This document shows, in pieces, positions 16,162-21,844 of a DNA stretch of 21,844 bases. This stretch comes from JAUVXE01 sp964349355. Its GTDB lineage: Bacteria; Actinomycetota; Coriobacteriia; Anaerosomatales; SLCP01. The position numbers and the translations under genes are program-made. The notes beneath the pieces were generated by a model. It made no database searches. It was not told the DNA's origin and worked only from the letters and a program-made list of their open reading frames with translations. The stretch lies in the NCBI GenBank assembly GCA_964349355.1, contig CAYGFZ010000034.1:1-21844 (forward strand), read 5' to 3'. The number at the start of each line of letters is the position of its first letter. Position 1 is the stretch's first letter.

Positions 16162-16562
16162 GTGAACGTGTTCGTCGTATTCATCCTGGTCATACATGTG
16201 CTCGTATCGCTCGGGCTCATCGTTCTCGTCTTGCTCCACTCCGGTAAGGGTACCGGCGTCTCGTCGATGTTCTCCGGGGTGATGTCGCCGACGTCTTCGG
16301 GTACCGGCATCATCGAGAAGAACCTCGANNNNNNNNNNNNNNNNNNNNNNNNNNNNNNNNNNNNNNNNNNNNNNNNNNNNNNNNNNNNNNNNNNNNNNNN
16401 NNNNNNNNNNNNNNNNNNNNNNNNNNNNCCGGGGTGATGTCGCCGACGTCTTCGGGTACCGGCATCATCGAGAAGAACCTCGACCGCTTCACCATCGTTG
16501 CAGCTATCGTGTTCTCTATCACCACACTGTTGCTCATGGTGACGTACAGTCCTGGAGGGTAA
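16162..16562 (+). CDS. secG: Protein-export membrane protein SecG, interrupted by a spurious scaffold gap
   Basis: SecG is the small auxiliary subunit of the SecYEG translocase. Before the N-run the frame gives a hydrophobic helix with the family motif LVLLHSGKGTG, then a Gly/Ser-rich loop ending IIEKNLD. After the N-run, frame 16482 gives DRFTIVAAIVFSITTLLLMV, the second helix, and a short tail to TAA at 16560-16562. The last 55 bases before the gap (16274-16328) are identical to the first 55 after it (16429-16483). Joining them once gives 81 residues with two helices, the normal SecG length and layout, with no frame break. As printed, 100 N plus 55 duplicated bases (155, not divisible by three) shift the frame, so automatic annotation will split the gene. 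Position after the glycolytic cluster is typical of Actinomycetota. Confidence 0.93.
16274..16328 (+). repeat. Left copy of a 55-bp exact duplication flanking the N-run
   Basis: Identical base for base to 16429-16483. It codes for the SecG loop from the end of MFSGV to NLD. Most likely the overlapping end of one contig, not a biological repeat. Confidence 0.95.
16329..16428. other. Scaffold gap: 100 N
   Basis: Exactly 100 N, the usual placeholder for a gap of unknown size. Because the flanks overlap by 55 identical bases and collapse to an intact secG, the real gap size is probably minus 55. Confidence 0.98.
16429..16483 (+). repeat. Right copy of the 55-bp exact duplication flanking the N-run
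   Basis: Identical to 16274-16328; the start of the right-hand contig. The reading frame continues from here to the secG stop. Confidence 0.95.
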
Positions 16563-16594
16563 CGCCCCCGGGCGTACACGACATGATGTATCGA

Positions 16595-16630
16595 AGAACG
16601 GGCCGTATACAGCGGCCCGTTTTCGCTTTT
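16595..16630 (+). terminator. Intrinsic terminator after secG
   Basis: AACGGGCCG at 16597-16605 and CGGCCCGTT at 16613-16621 form a perfect 9-bp stem (two more pairs, one a wobble, can be added at the base) with a 7-nt loop, followed by TTTTCGCTTTT. This is the only hairpin in the window with a proper T-rich tail. It ends the secG (and upstream) transcript and separates it from the transporter operon. Confidence 0.9.
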
Positions 16631-16766
16631 CTGCGCTCGCGTTCGCGACCCCTCTGACCGGCATTCATACCCTTGCCTTACTGCGACAAGAGGAGGACAC
16701 TTGGCTACGTATGGACGTGCAGTCTGCCTGTTCACGGACAGGTTCGCAGTGAAGGGAGGCGCGACA
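16631..16766 (+). promoter_or_regulatory. Leader and promoter region of the peptide transporter operon
   Basis: The terminator upstream means a promoter should lie here. Weak candidates are TTCGCG at 16642-16647 with TCATAC at 16665-16670 (17-nt spacer), and TTGCCT at 16673-16678 with GACACT at 16696-16701 (17-nt spacer). Two strong Shine-Dalgarno sequences are present: AAGAGGAGG at 16688-16696 before TTG 16701, and AAGGGAGG at 16752-16759 before TTG 16767. A 13-codon ORF (ATG 16711 to TGA 16752) ends on the second one. Confidence 0.4.
16752..16759 (+). promoter_or_regulatory. Ribosome binding site deciding the TTG 16767 start
   Basis: AAGGGAGG sits 7 nt before TTG 16767, which begins a textbook lipoprotein signal peptide. 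It favours this start over TTG 16701 in the same frame. Confidence 0.65.
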
Positions 16767-18422
16767 TTGTCAAAGAGAATCCGAACGTCTATAGCGATGC
16801 TTCTCGTGCTCGGTCTGGCTTTCTCACTCGTCGGTCTGGGTGGGTGTGGACCAACTGAGTCCGAGGACCCCGTAGAGCCCGATGCCCCGGCTGAAGGCCC
16901 TGTGGAGGGTGGGACATTCAACTTCTACATCAATGAGCCCGCGTACATCGATCCGGTCAACCTTCAGGAGTCCGAGGGCACCCAGGTAGGTCAGGTGCTC
17001 TTCGACAGCCTGGTCACCTTCGACTCGTTGACCTCAGAGGTTCAGCCGGCGGCTGCCGAGACCTGGGAGTCCAATGAGGACGCCACGGTGTGGACCTTCA
17101 GCCTCGTCGATGGTGCGAAGTTCCATAATGGCCGGGACGTCACCGCCCAGGACTTCAAGTACGCATGGGAGCGTATCGCCGACCCCGCCAACGAGTCCGA
17201 GATCGCATACCACCTCTCGGCCGTGAAGGGTTTCGACGAGATGCAGGACGGTAGCGCGACAGAGCTTGAGGGTGTCGTCGCAGTCGATGACACCACGCTA
17301 GAGGTCACCCTGAAGTACGCCTTCGCCGACTTCGAGTATGTAGTCGGACACCCGGCTCTTGCTCCGGTACCCGCCGAAGAGGTCGAGGCCGGGGACTTCG
17401 GCGAGATGCCGATCGGCAACGGGCCGTTCAAGATGAGCGAGCCATGGGCACACGACCAGTACATCAAGGTCGAGAAGTTCGCTGACTACTACGGCGACAT
17501 GCCCTACATCGACGCGATCGAGTACAAGATCCTCGCCGATCCCGACACCGCCTTCCTCGAGTTCCAGGCCGGCAATGTCGATTTCACGCAGATACCGACC
17601 GGCCAGATCCAGTCGACCGTGGACCAGTACGGGCAGAGCGCTGACGGTTACACAGTCAACCCCGGTCAGCAGGTCACGCTCGGTACCGAGCTTGCCACCT
17701 ACTTCCTCCTCATGAACAACGAGGACGAGGTTCTTCAAGACGCCGATGTTCGCCGCGCACTGTCGCTTGCGATCGATCGTCAGGCGATCTGCACGACCAT
17801 CTTCGAGGGCACCCGTGAGCCCGCAACCGGAATCGTTCCGGATGGTATCGTCGGCTTCCAGGACGATGCGTGGGACTACTCGCGCTACGACGTCGATGCC
17901 GCCAAGGAGATGCTCGCCGAGGCCGGTTACCCGGACGGCGAGGGCTTTCCTATGATCAAGCTCGAGTACAACACCGGCGCTGGACACGAGGACATCCTGC
18001 AGCTCGTCCAGAGTGACCTCGCAGCCATCGGTATCGAGTCGGAGCTTGAGGGTACGGAGTGGGCGCAGTATCTCGACAAGTTGACTGAGCGCACCTACCA
18101 GATCGGTCGTCTCGGATGGATCTCCGACTACCCGATTATGGACAACTTCCTCTACCCGCTCTTCAAGTCGGGTGGCGACGACAACTACGCGTTCTACAGC
18201 AACACCGAAGTCGACGAGATGCTCGAAACCGCTCGTCGCACGACTGACGATGACGAGCGCATAGAGCTTTACCGCGAGATCGAGCGCACGATCGGTGAAG
18301 AAGCGCCTGTCATGCCGCTCATGTTCTACCGTCACTTCCATGTCGCGTCTGACAGGGTCATGGATGGAGTCTACAGCCCCAACGGCCTGTTTGATTTCCA
18401 GCGGGTCTGGCTGCAGCAGTAG
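16767..18422 (+). CDS. Oligopeptide/dipeptide ABC transporter substrate-binding lipoprotein
   Basis: Extracytoplasmic receptor of an Opp/Dpp-type importer (SBP_bac_5 family). From TTG 16767 it has 551 residues: basic MSKRIRTS, a hydrophobic core and a lipobox ending at Cys27 (VGLGGC), then an acidic, Pro/Glu-rich linker before the folded domain starts with GGTFNFY. Family hallmarks include EPAYIDPVN, the W-FSLVDGAKFHNGRDVTAQDF region, IGNGPFKM, DADVRRALSLAIDR, AAKEMLAEAGYPDGEGFP and the C-terminal EAPVMPLMFYRH. The permease pair and ATPases follow in standard order. The frame also extends to TTG 16701, which has its own good Shine-Dalgarno, but would put 22 residues before the signal peptide. 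Substrate (oligopeptide versus dipeptide) cannot be set from sequence alone; the length and motifs are closer to OppA. Confidence 0.95.
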   Translation: MSKRIRTSIAMLLVLGLAFSLVGLGGCGPTESEDPVEPDAPAEGPVEGGTFNFYINEPAYIDPVNLQESEGTQVGQVLFDSLVTFDSLTSEVQPAAAETWESNEDATVWTFSLVDGAKFHNGRDVTAQDFKYAWERIADPANESEIAYHLSAVKGFDEMQDGSATELEGVVAVDDTTLEVTLKYAFADFEYVVGHPALAPVPAEEVEAGDFGEMPIGNGPFKMSEPWAHDQYIKVEKFADYYGDMPYIDAIEYKILADPDTAFLEFQAGNVDFTQIPTGQIQSTVDQYGQSADGYTVNPGQQVTLGTELATYFLLMNNEDEVLQDADVRRALSLAIDRQAICTTIFEGTREPATGIVPDGIVGFQDDAWDYSRYDVDAAKEMLAEAGYPDGEGFPMIKLEYNTGAGHEDILQLVQSDLAAIGIESELEGTEWAQYLDKLTERTYQIGRLGWISDYPIMDNFLYPLFKSGGDDNYAFYSNTEVDEMLETARRTTDDDERIELYREIERTIGEEAPVMPLMFYRHFHVASDRVMDGVYSPNGLFDFQRVWLQQ

Positions 18423-18435
18423 GGAACATTCCCTA
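18420..18435. promoter_or_regulatory. 16-bp palindrome at the binding-protein stop codon
   Basis: TAGGGAACATTCCCTA has perfect 7-bp arms around a 2-nt centre and includes the TAG stop. A third AGGGA follows at 18439-18443, so TCCCT can pair with either side as RNA. It could be an operator-like site or part of the 3' RNA structure ahead of the large hairpin. No function is proven. Confidence 0.4.
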
Positions 18436-18449
18436 GCAAGGGATTGATG

Positions 18450-18489
18450 CGCGCCGTCGGGGCGCCCACCCGGGCGTCCCGACGGCGCG
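18450..18489 (+). terminator. Strong 18-bp hairpin between binding-protein and permease genes
   Basis: 18450-18467 pairs with 18472-18489 over 18 positions (17 Watson-Crick pairs and one G-U) around a 4-nt ACCC loop. Key pairs are CGCGCCGTCGGG against CCCGACGGCGCG. Only GTTT follows after one A, so full termination is unlikely. In transport operons such a structure after the receptor gene often makes the upstream mRNA more stable or stops part of the transcription, giving more receptor than permease. Confidence 0.7.
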
Positions 18490-18530
18490 AGTTTCCCACC
18501 GCCCCTCACCTGACGGGACGAGACGGAGAA

Positions 18531-19508
18531 ATGCTCAAGTACATCGCCCGCAGAATACTTCAGATGATCCCTGTATTCGTCGGCGTGACACTGATCCTGT
18601 TCATCTTGCGCGCGCCCGGAGTGCTTCCGGGTGACCCGGTCCGGATGATCACCGGAGAGCGCGCGATCTCTGAAGAGCTGCGTGCGCAGATCGTCTCGAA
18701 GCACGCACTCGACCAGCCCCTGCACACGCAGTATGTGATCTATCTGCAGAACCTGGTCCAGGGTGATCTCGGCGAGTCATACCAGCGTGGCCGTCCGGTC
18801 ATCGACATCCTTGCCGAGAAGTTCCCCAACACCTTGCGCCTTGCCCTTGCGGGCATCCTTGTCGAAGTCATCCTGGGCCTGACGGCCGGGATCATCTCGG
18901 CGGTCAGGCAGTACTCCTTCATGGATGTGCTGGTGACACTCTCCACATCGGTGCTTGTCTCGGTGCCGGTGTTCTGGCTGGGTATGCTCTTTCAGATATT
19001 CTTCGGCCTCAAACTCAAAGAGTGGACCGGCGGGGCGTTTTACCTGCCGATCTCCCAGATGTCCTCGGCGAACTTCCCCGACTGGGTCCACCTCATCCTT
19101 CCGGCGATAACCCTGGCGTCTGTGTCGACAGCATACGTGGCTCGCATCATGCGTAGCCAGATGCTCGAGGCGATGGGTCAGGACTACATACGTACCGCAC
19201 GCGCGAAGGGTCTGAGCAACCGCGCGGTAACCTTTCGTCACGCTCTCAAGAACGCGCTCATCCCGGTCGTGACATTCATAGGCATCGACTTCGGTGTGAT
19301 GATGAGCGGAGCGATCCTCACCGAGACTGTCTTCAGCTGGCCCGGCGTGGGCCGGGAGATATTCCTCGCGGTCGGACAGCGGGACTGGCCGATCGTCATG
19401 GGTGGCGTGATTATCATCGTGTTCGTTGTGATGGTCATCAACCTGCTCGTGGATCTGAGTTACGCACTGCTCGACCCTCGGATCAGGTACGGGGGTGCAA
19501 CGGAATGA
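18531..19508 (+). CDS. Peptide ABC transporter permease, DppB/OppB type
   Basis: First transmembrane subunit of the importer. The 325-residue product starts MLKYIARRILQMIPVFVG, a typical DppB N-terminus, and has the short periplasmic block LPGDPVRMI, about six membrane segments and the cytoplasmic EAA loop (about residues 211-245: EAMGQDYIRTARAKG and HALKNALIPVV) that docks on the ATPases. The frame is open from 18444 through the hairpin, but ATG 18531 gives the family start, with GGAG just before it. It overlaps the next permease by 4 nt (ATGA). Confidence 0.96.
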   Translation: MLKYIARRILQMIPVFVGVTLILFILRAPGVLPGDPVRMITGERAISEELRAQIVSKHALDQPLHTQYVIYLQNLVQGDLGESYQRGRPVIDILAEKFPNTLRLALAGILVEVILGLTAGIISAVRQYSFMDVLVTLSTSVLVSVPVFWLGMLFQIFFGLKLKEWTGGAFYLPISQMSSANFPDWVHLILPAITLASVSTAYVARIMRSQMLEAMGQDYIRTARAKGLSNRAVTFRHALKNALIPVVTFIGIDFGVMMSGAILTETVFSWPGVGREIFLAVGQRDWPIVMGGVIIIVFVVMVINLLVDLSYALLDPRIRYGGATE

Positions 19509-20491
19509 GAAGCGGATCTGACAGGGAGTCTGCCCGCAGTTCGAGCGTGCCGAGGGATGTCGAGAGTCACCAGAGCAGGAACGAAGGGACGACGTTACCC
19601 ACGCTTCCCGGTAATGTCCACAACGGCAATGCGAGCCGGACTCTGTGGGGGGACGCATGGCGCCGCCTTCGCAGGAACAAACTCGCGATCGCAGGACTGG
19701 TCTGGATCGTCGTGGTGACCGTCACAGCCGTCTCGGCGGACCTGTGGATGCCCGGGACCTTCGGCGATCCGCTCACCGTGAACACCAGCCCCGGTGCGAA
19801 CCTCCAGCCGCCCTCGATGGAGAACCCTTTCGGGACCGACAAGCTCGGTAGGGACGTGTTCGCGCGTGTCGTCTACGGCGCGCGGGTCTCTCTCACGGTC
19901 GGGGTGCTGGCAGTGTCGATCTCGCTGGTGATCGGCCTTCTCGCGGGTGCCCTATCTGGCTACTACGGTGGGGTTGTCGATTCGATCGTGATGCGCTCGG
20001 CCGATGTCTTCTTCTCCTTCCCGTACATACTGTTCGCGATCGCACTCATCGCTGTCCTGGGGCCGAGCTACCGCAACGTATTCATTGCTATCGGTATCCT
20101 TGGCTGGCCCTCGATCGCGCGTGTCTTCCGCAGTTCGATCCTGTCAGTGAAGCAGACGGAGTATGTCGATGCGGCCCGTGCGATGGGCGCGTCGGACCTG
20201 CGGATCATGTTCCGGCACATCATGCCTAACGCGATCGCGCCGATCATCGTGTACGGCACGATGAGTATCGGTGGCGCGATCATCACGGAGGCCGCACTGT
20301 CGTTCCTCGGCATGGGCGTACAGCCTCCGACACCCTCGTGGGGGCTGATGCTCTCCGACGCGAAATCACTGATGTTCGCCGCCCCGTGGCTGACAATCTG
20401 GCCCGGATTCGCGATCCTGACGACCGTGCTCGCGTTCGTCTTGATGGGCGACGGCATGCGGGACGCCCTTGACGTGAAGATGAAGGACTGA
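19505..20491 (+). CDS. Peptide ABC transporter permease, DppC/OppC type
   Basis: Second transmembrane subunit. The product has 328 residues. The first ~45 are hydrophilic and Ser/Arg/Asn-rich, then come the usual WRRLRRNKLAIAGLVWIVVV start of helix 1, the ENPFGTDKLGRDVFARVVYG motif, about six membrane segments and the EAA loop near residue 218 (EYVDAARAMGASD and HIMPNAIAPII). The C-terminal FLGMGVQPPTPSWGLML and the ending MGDGMRDALDVK are characteristic of the family. ATG 19505 overlaps the dppB-type stop; the ribosome site is weak, so coupling is likely. The long polar N-terminus could be partly an over-extended start, but I see no better-supported alternative downstream. Confidence 0.95.
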   Translation: MRSGSDRESARSSSVPRDVESHQSRNEGTTLPTLPGNVHNGNASRTLWGDAWRRLRRNKLAIAGLVWIVVVTVTAVSADLWMPGTFGDPLTVNTSPGANLQPPSMENPFGTDKLGRDVFARVVYGARVSLTVGVLAVSISLVIGLLAGALSGYYGGVVDSIVMRSADVFFSFPYILFAIALIAVLGPSYRNVFIAIGILGWPSIARVFRSSILSVKQTEYVDAARAMGASDLRIMFRHIMPNAIAPIIVYGTMSIGGAIITEAALSFLGMGVQPPTPSWGLMLSDAKSLMFAAPWLTIWPGFAILTTVLAFVLMGDGMRDALDVKMKD

Positions 20492-20495
20492 CCTG

Positions 20496-21521
20496 ATGTC
20501 GACTCTCCTCGAGGTCAAGAACCTCGCCACACACTTCACGACGCGCGACGGGATCGTCAAAGCGGTCGACGGGGTGTCGTTTTCCCTCGAGTCGGGTAAG
20601 ACGCTTGCGGTGGTGGGGGAGTCGGGATCGGGAAAGTCCGTCACGGCACTTTCGATCATGCGCCTTGTCCAGGAGCCGCAGGGCAAGATCGTCAGCGGTG
20701 AGGTACTGTTCAAGGGCGACGACGTCCTGCAGATGAACGACCGGCGGGTTCGCGAACTCAGGGGCGATCGCATCGCGATGATCTTTCAAGACCCGATGAC
20801 CTCGCTCAACCCGGTGTTCAAGGTCGGCCGTCAGATCGGTGAGTCGCTCATGCTGCACAAAGGGATGAGCCGTAAGCAAGCCCTTGAGCGCGCGGTCGAG
20901 TTGCTGGAGATGGTCGGCATACCGCATCCGCGCGATCGGGCGAACGACTATCCCCACCAGTTTTCCGGCGGGATGAGACAGAGAGCGATGATCGCGATGG
21001 CGCTCGCATGCGATCCGGACATCCTGATCGCCGACGAGCCTACCACCGCGCTCGACGTCACCATCCAGGCACAGATCCTCGAGCTCATGATCGACATCCA
21101 GGAACGTCTCGGTACCGCGATCATCATGATCACCCACGACCTCGGCGTAGTGGCCGACATGGCCGAGGACGTCATGGTCATGTACGCGGGAAAGCAGGTC
21201 GAATACACCGCTTCGGACCGGATCTTCTACCAGCCGAGGCATCCCTACACGTGGGGACTGCTCGATAGCCTCCCGCGCCACGATGTCGACGAGAAAGGTT
21301 CTTTGCTGCCGATCTCAGGCCAGCCTCCGAGCCTCATCGACGTTCCATCGGGGTGTGCGTTTCATCCGCGCTGTCGCTTCGCGCAGGACGTCTGCGTGAC
21401 GGACGTCCCTCCGCTACGGGAAGTCGCGGAGGGCCACCTCGCTGCGTGTCACTTCGCGACCGAGCCCGATTTCCGCCGGGGCACCGCCCGCGCTGTTGGG
21501 GAGGCGGCCACAGATGAGTGA
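20496..21521 (+). CDS. Peptide ABC transporter ATP-binding protein, DppD/OppD type
   Basis: First ATPase of the importer, 341 residues. Walker A GESGSGKS at 41-48, Q-loop FQDPMTSLNPV, signature FSGGMRQR near 154-161, Walker B LIADEPTTALD from 177 and the switch His in MITHDLG near 214. The C-terminal oligopeptide domain holds four cysteines spaced CX5C-X6-C-X17-C (from about residue 287), which in DppD/OppD structures bind an iron-sulfur cluster. AAGGA at 20483-20487 is well placed 8 nt before ATG. The 3' end overlaps the next ATPase gene in an ATGAGTGA (8 nt) arrangement. Confidence 0.97.
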   Translation: MSTLLEVKNLATHFTTRDGIVKAVDGVSFSLESGKTLAVVGESGSGKSVTALSIMRLVQEPQGKIVSGEVLFKGDDVLQMNDRRVRELRGDRIAMIFQDPMTSLNPVFKVGRQIGESLMLHKGMSRKQALERAVELLEMVGIPHPRDRANDYPHQFSGGMRQRAMIAMALACDPDILIADEPTTALDVTIQAQILELMIDIQERLGTAIIMITHDLGVVADMAEDVMVMYAGKQVEYTASDRIFYQPRHPYTWGLLDSLPRHDVDEKGSLLPISGQPPSLIDVPSGCAFHPRCRFAQDVCVTDVPPLREVAEGHLAACHFATEPDFRRGTARAVGEAATDE

Positions 21522-21844
21522 ACTGCTGCGGGTCGACAGTCTGTGTAAGCACTTTCCGGTGGAGCAGGGCGTGCTGAGTTCGCGCTTCGGGCGCAAGGTT
21601 CATGCGGTCGACGACGTCTCCTTCACCGTGAGCGCCGGGGAGACCCTCGGTCTCGTGGGCGAGTCAGGGTGTGGTAAGTCGACGACGGGTCGTTGCGTGA
21701 TGCGGCTGCTTGAGCCGACCGCAGGAACGATCACGTTCGACGGGCAGGACGTCGGGGCGATGCGGACCCGGGCCCTGAAAGAGTTCCGGCGCGAGGTCCA
21801 GATCATCTTTCAGGACCCGTACGCTTCTCTCAATCCCCGGATGA
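21514..21844 (+). CDS. Peptide ABC transporter ATP-binding protein, DppF/OppF type (3' end outside window)
   Basis: Second ATPase of the importer; 110 residues are visible before the window ends. It begins MSELLRVDSLCKHFPVEQG and includes the family insertion VLSSRFGRKVHAVDDVSF, Walker A GESGCGKST, and the Q-loop FQDPYASLNPRM at the end of the window. The GESGCGKSTTGR form distinguishes the F-type from the D-type ATPase. Its start overlaps the D-type gene by 8 nt. Signature, Walker B and C-terminal domain lie beyond the window. Confidence 0.95.
   Translation, partial: MSELLRVDSLCKHFPVEQGVLSSRFGRKVHAVDDVSFTVSAGETLGLVGESGCGKSTTGRCVMRLLEPTAGTITFDGQDVGAMRTRALKEFRREVQIIFQDPYASLNPRM

Noticed and set aside
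16274..16483. Direct repeat as a target-site duplication, attachment site or tandem duplication in secG
   Set aside because: It flanks only N, lies within one gene, and collapses to a normal protein; contig overlap explains it fully.
16711..16752. Leader peptide gene as a called CDS
   Set aside because: Only 13 codons, Shine-Dalgarno too far away (14 nt), no amino-acid run suggesting attenuation; kept only as an observation.
1..21844. CRISPR arrays, tRNA or rRNA genes, insertion sequences, toxin-antitoxin or defence genes
   Set aside because: Looked for throughout; spacers are short, no spaced repeats, no transposase motifs and no cloverleaf seen.

Overview
The window is a single-direction stretch of high-GC bacterial chromosome; every gene I can support lies on the + strand. 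The gene order uvrA, uvrC, rapZ, yvcK, whiA, gap, pgk, tpiA, secG is that of Actinomycetota (the same set occurs in this order in Streptomyces and Mycobacterium). The frequent GTG and TTG starts and overlapping stop/start codons fit this. A phosphoglycerate mutase gene (gpmI) inside the glycolytic cluster and a nearly unspaced layout suggest a lineage outside the classical Streptomyces/Mycobacterium groups, possibly Coriobacteriia or a relative. That placement is inference from gene order and style; I could not run a search.

Layout. (1) 1-5107, DNA repair: the 3' third of uvrA, two unknown exported or membrane-anchored proteins (1017-1517 and 1510-3213), then complete uvrC. (2) 5104-8554, membrane proteins: a 999-residue polytopic protein starting at a TTG coupled to the uvrC stop, then a small four-helix YvlD/holin-4-like protein. 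(3) 8563-11418, the conserved rapZ-yvcK-whiA regulatory trio, tightly overlapped. (4) 11510-16110, lower glycolysis: gap, pgk, tpiA and gpmI, converting triose phosphates to 2-phosphoglycerate. GC-rich hairpins without U-tracts precede gap and pgk. (5) secG, 16162-16562, ending in a good intrinsic terminator. (6) 16767-window end: an oligopeptide/dipeptide ABC transporter operon with lipoprotein binding protein, two permeases, the first ATPase and the start of the second. A strong 18-bp hairpin lies between the binding-protein gene and the permeases, where it could set their relative expression.

The most useful observation is an assembly artefact. The 100-N gap inside secG is flanked by the same 55 bases on both sides. 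Collapsing the two copies restores an intact 81-residue SecG in frame, so the gap is probably not real missing sequence. I found no mobile element, CRISPR array, tRNA, rRNA or defence system. The window is mainly conserved housekeeping; the least explained parts are the two exported proteins between uvrA and uvrC and the large membrane protein after uvrC.
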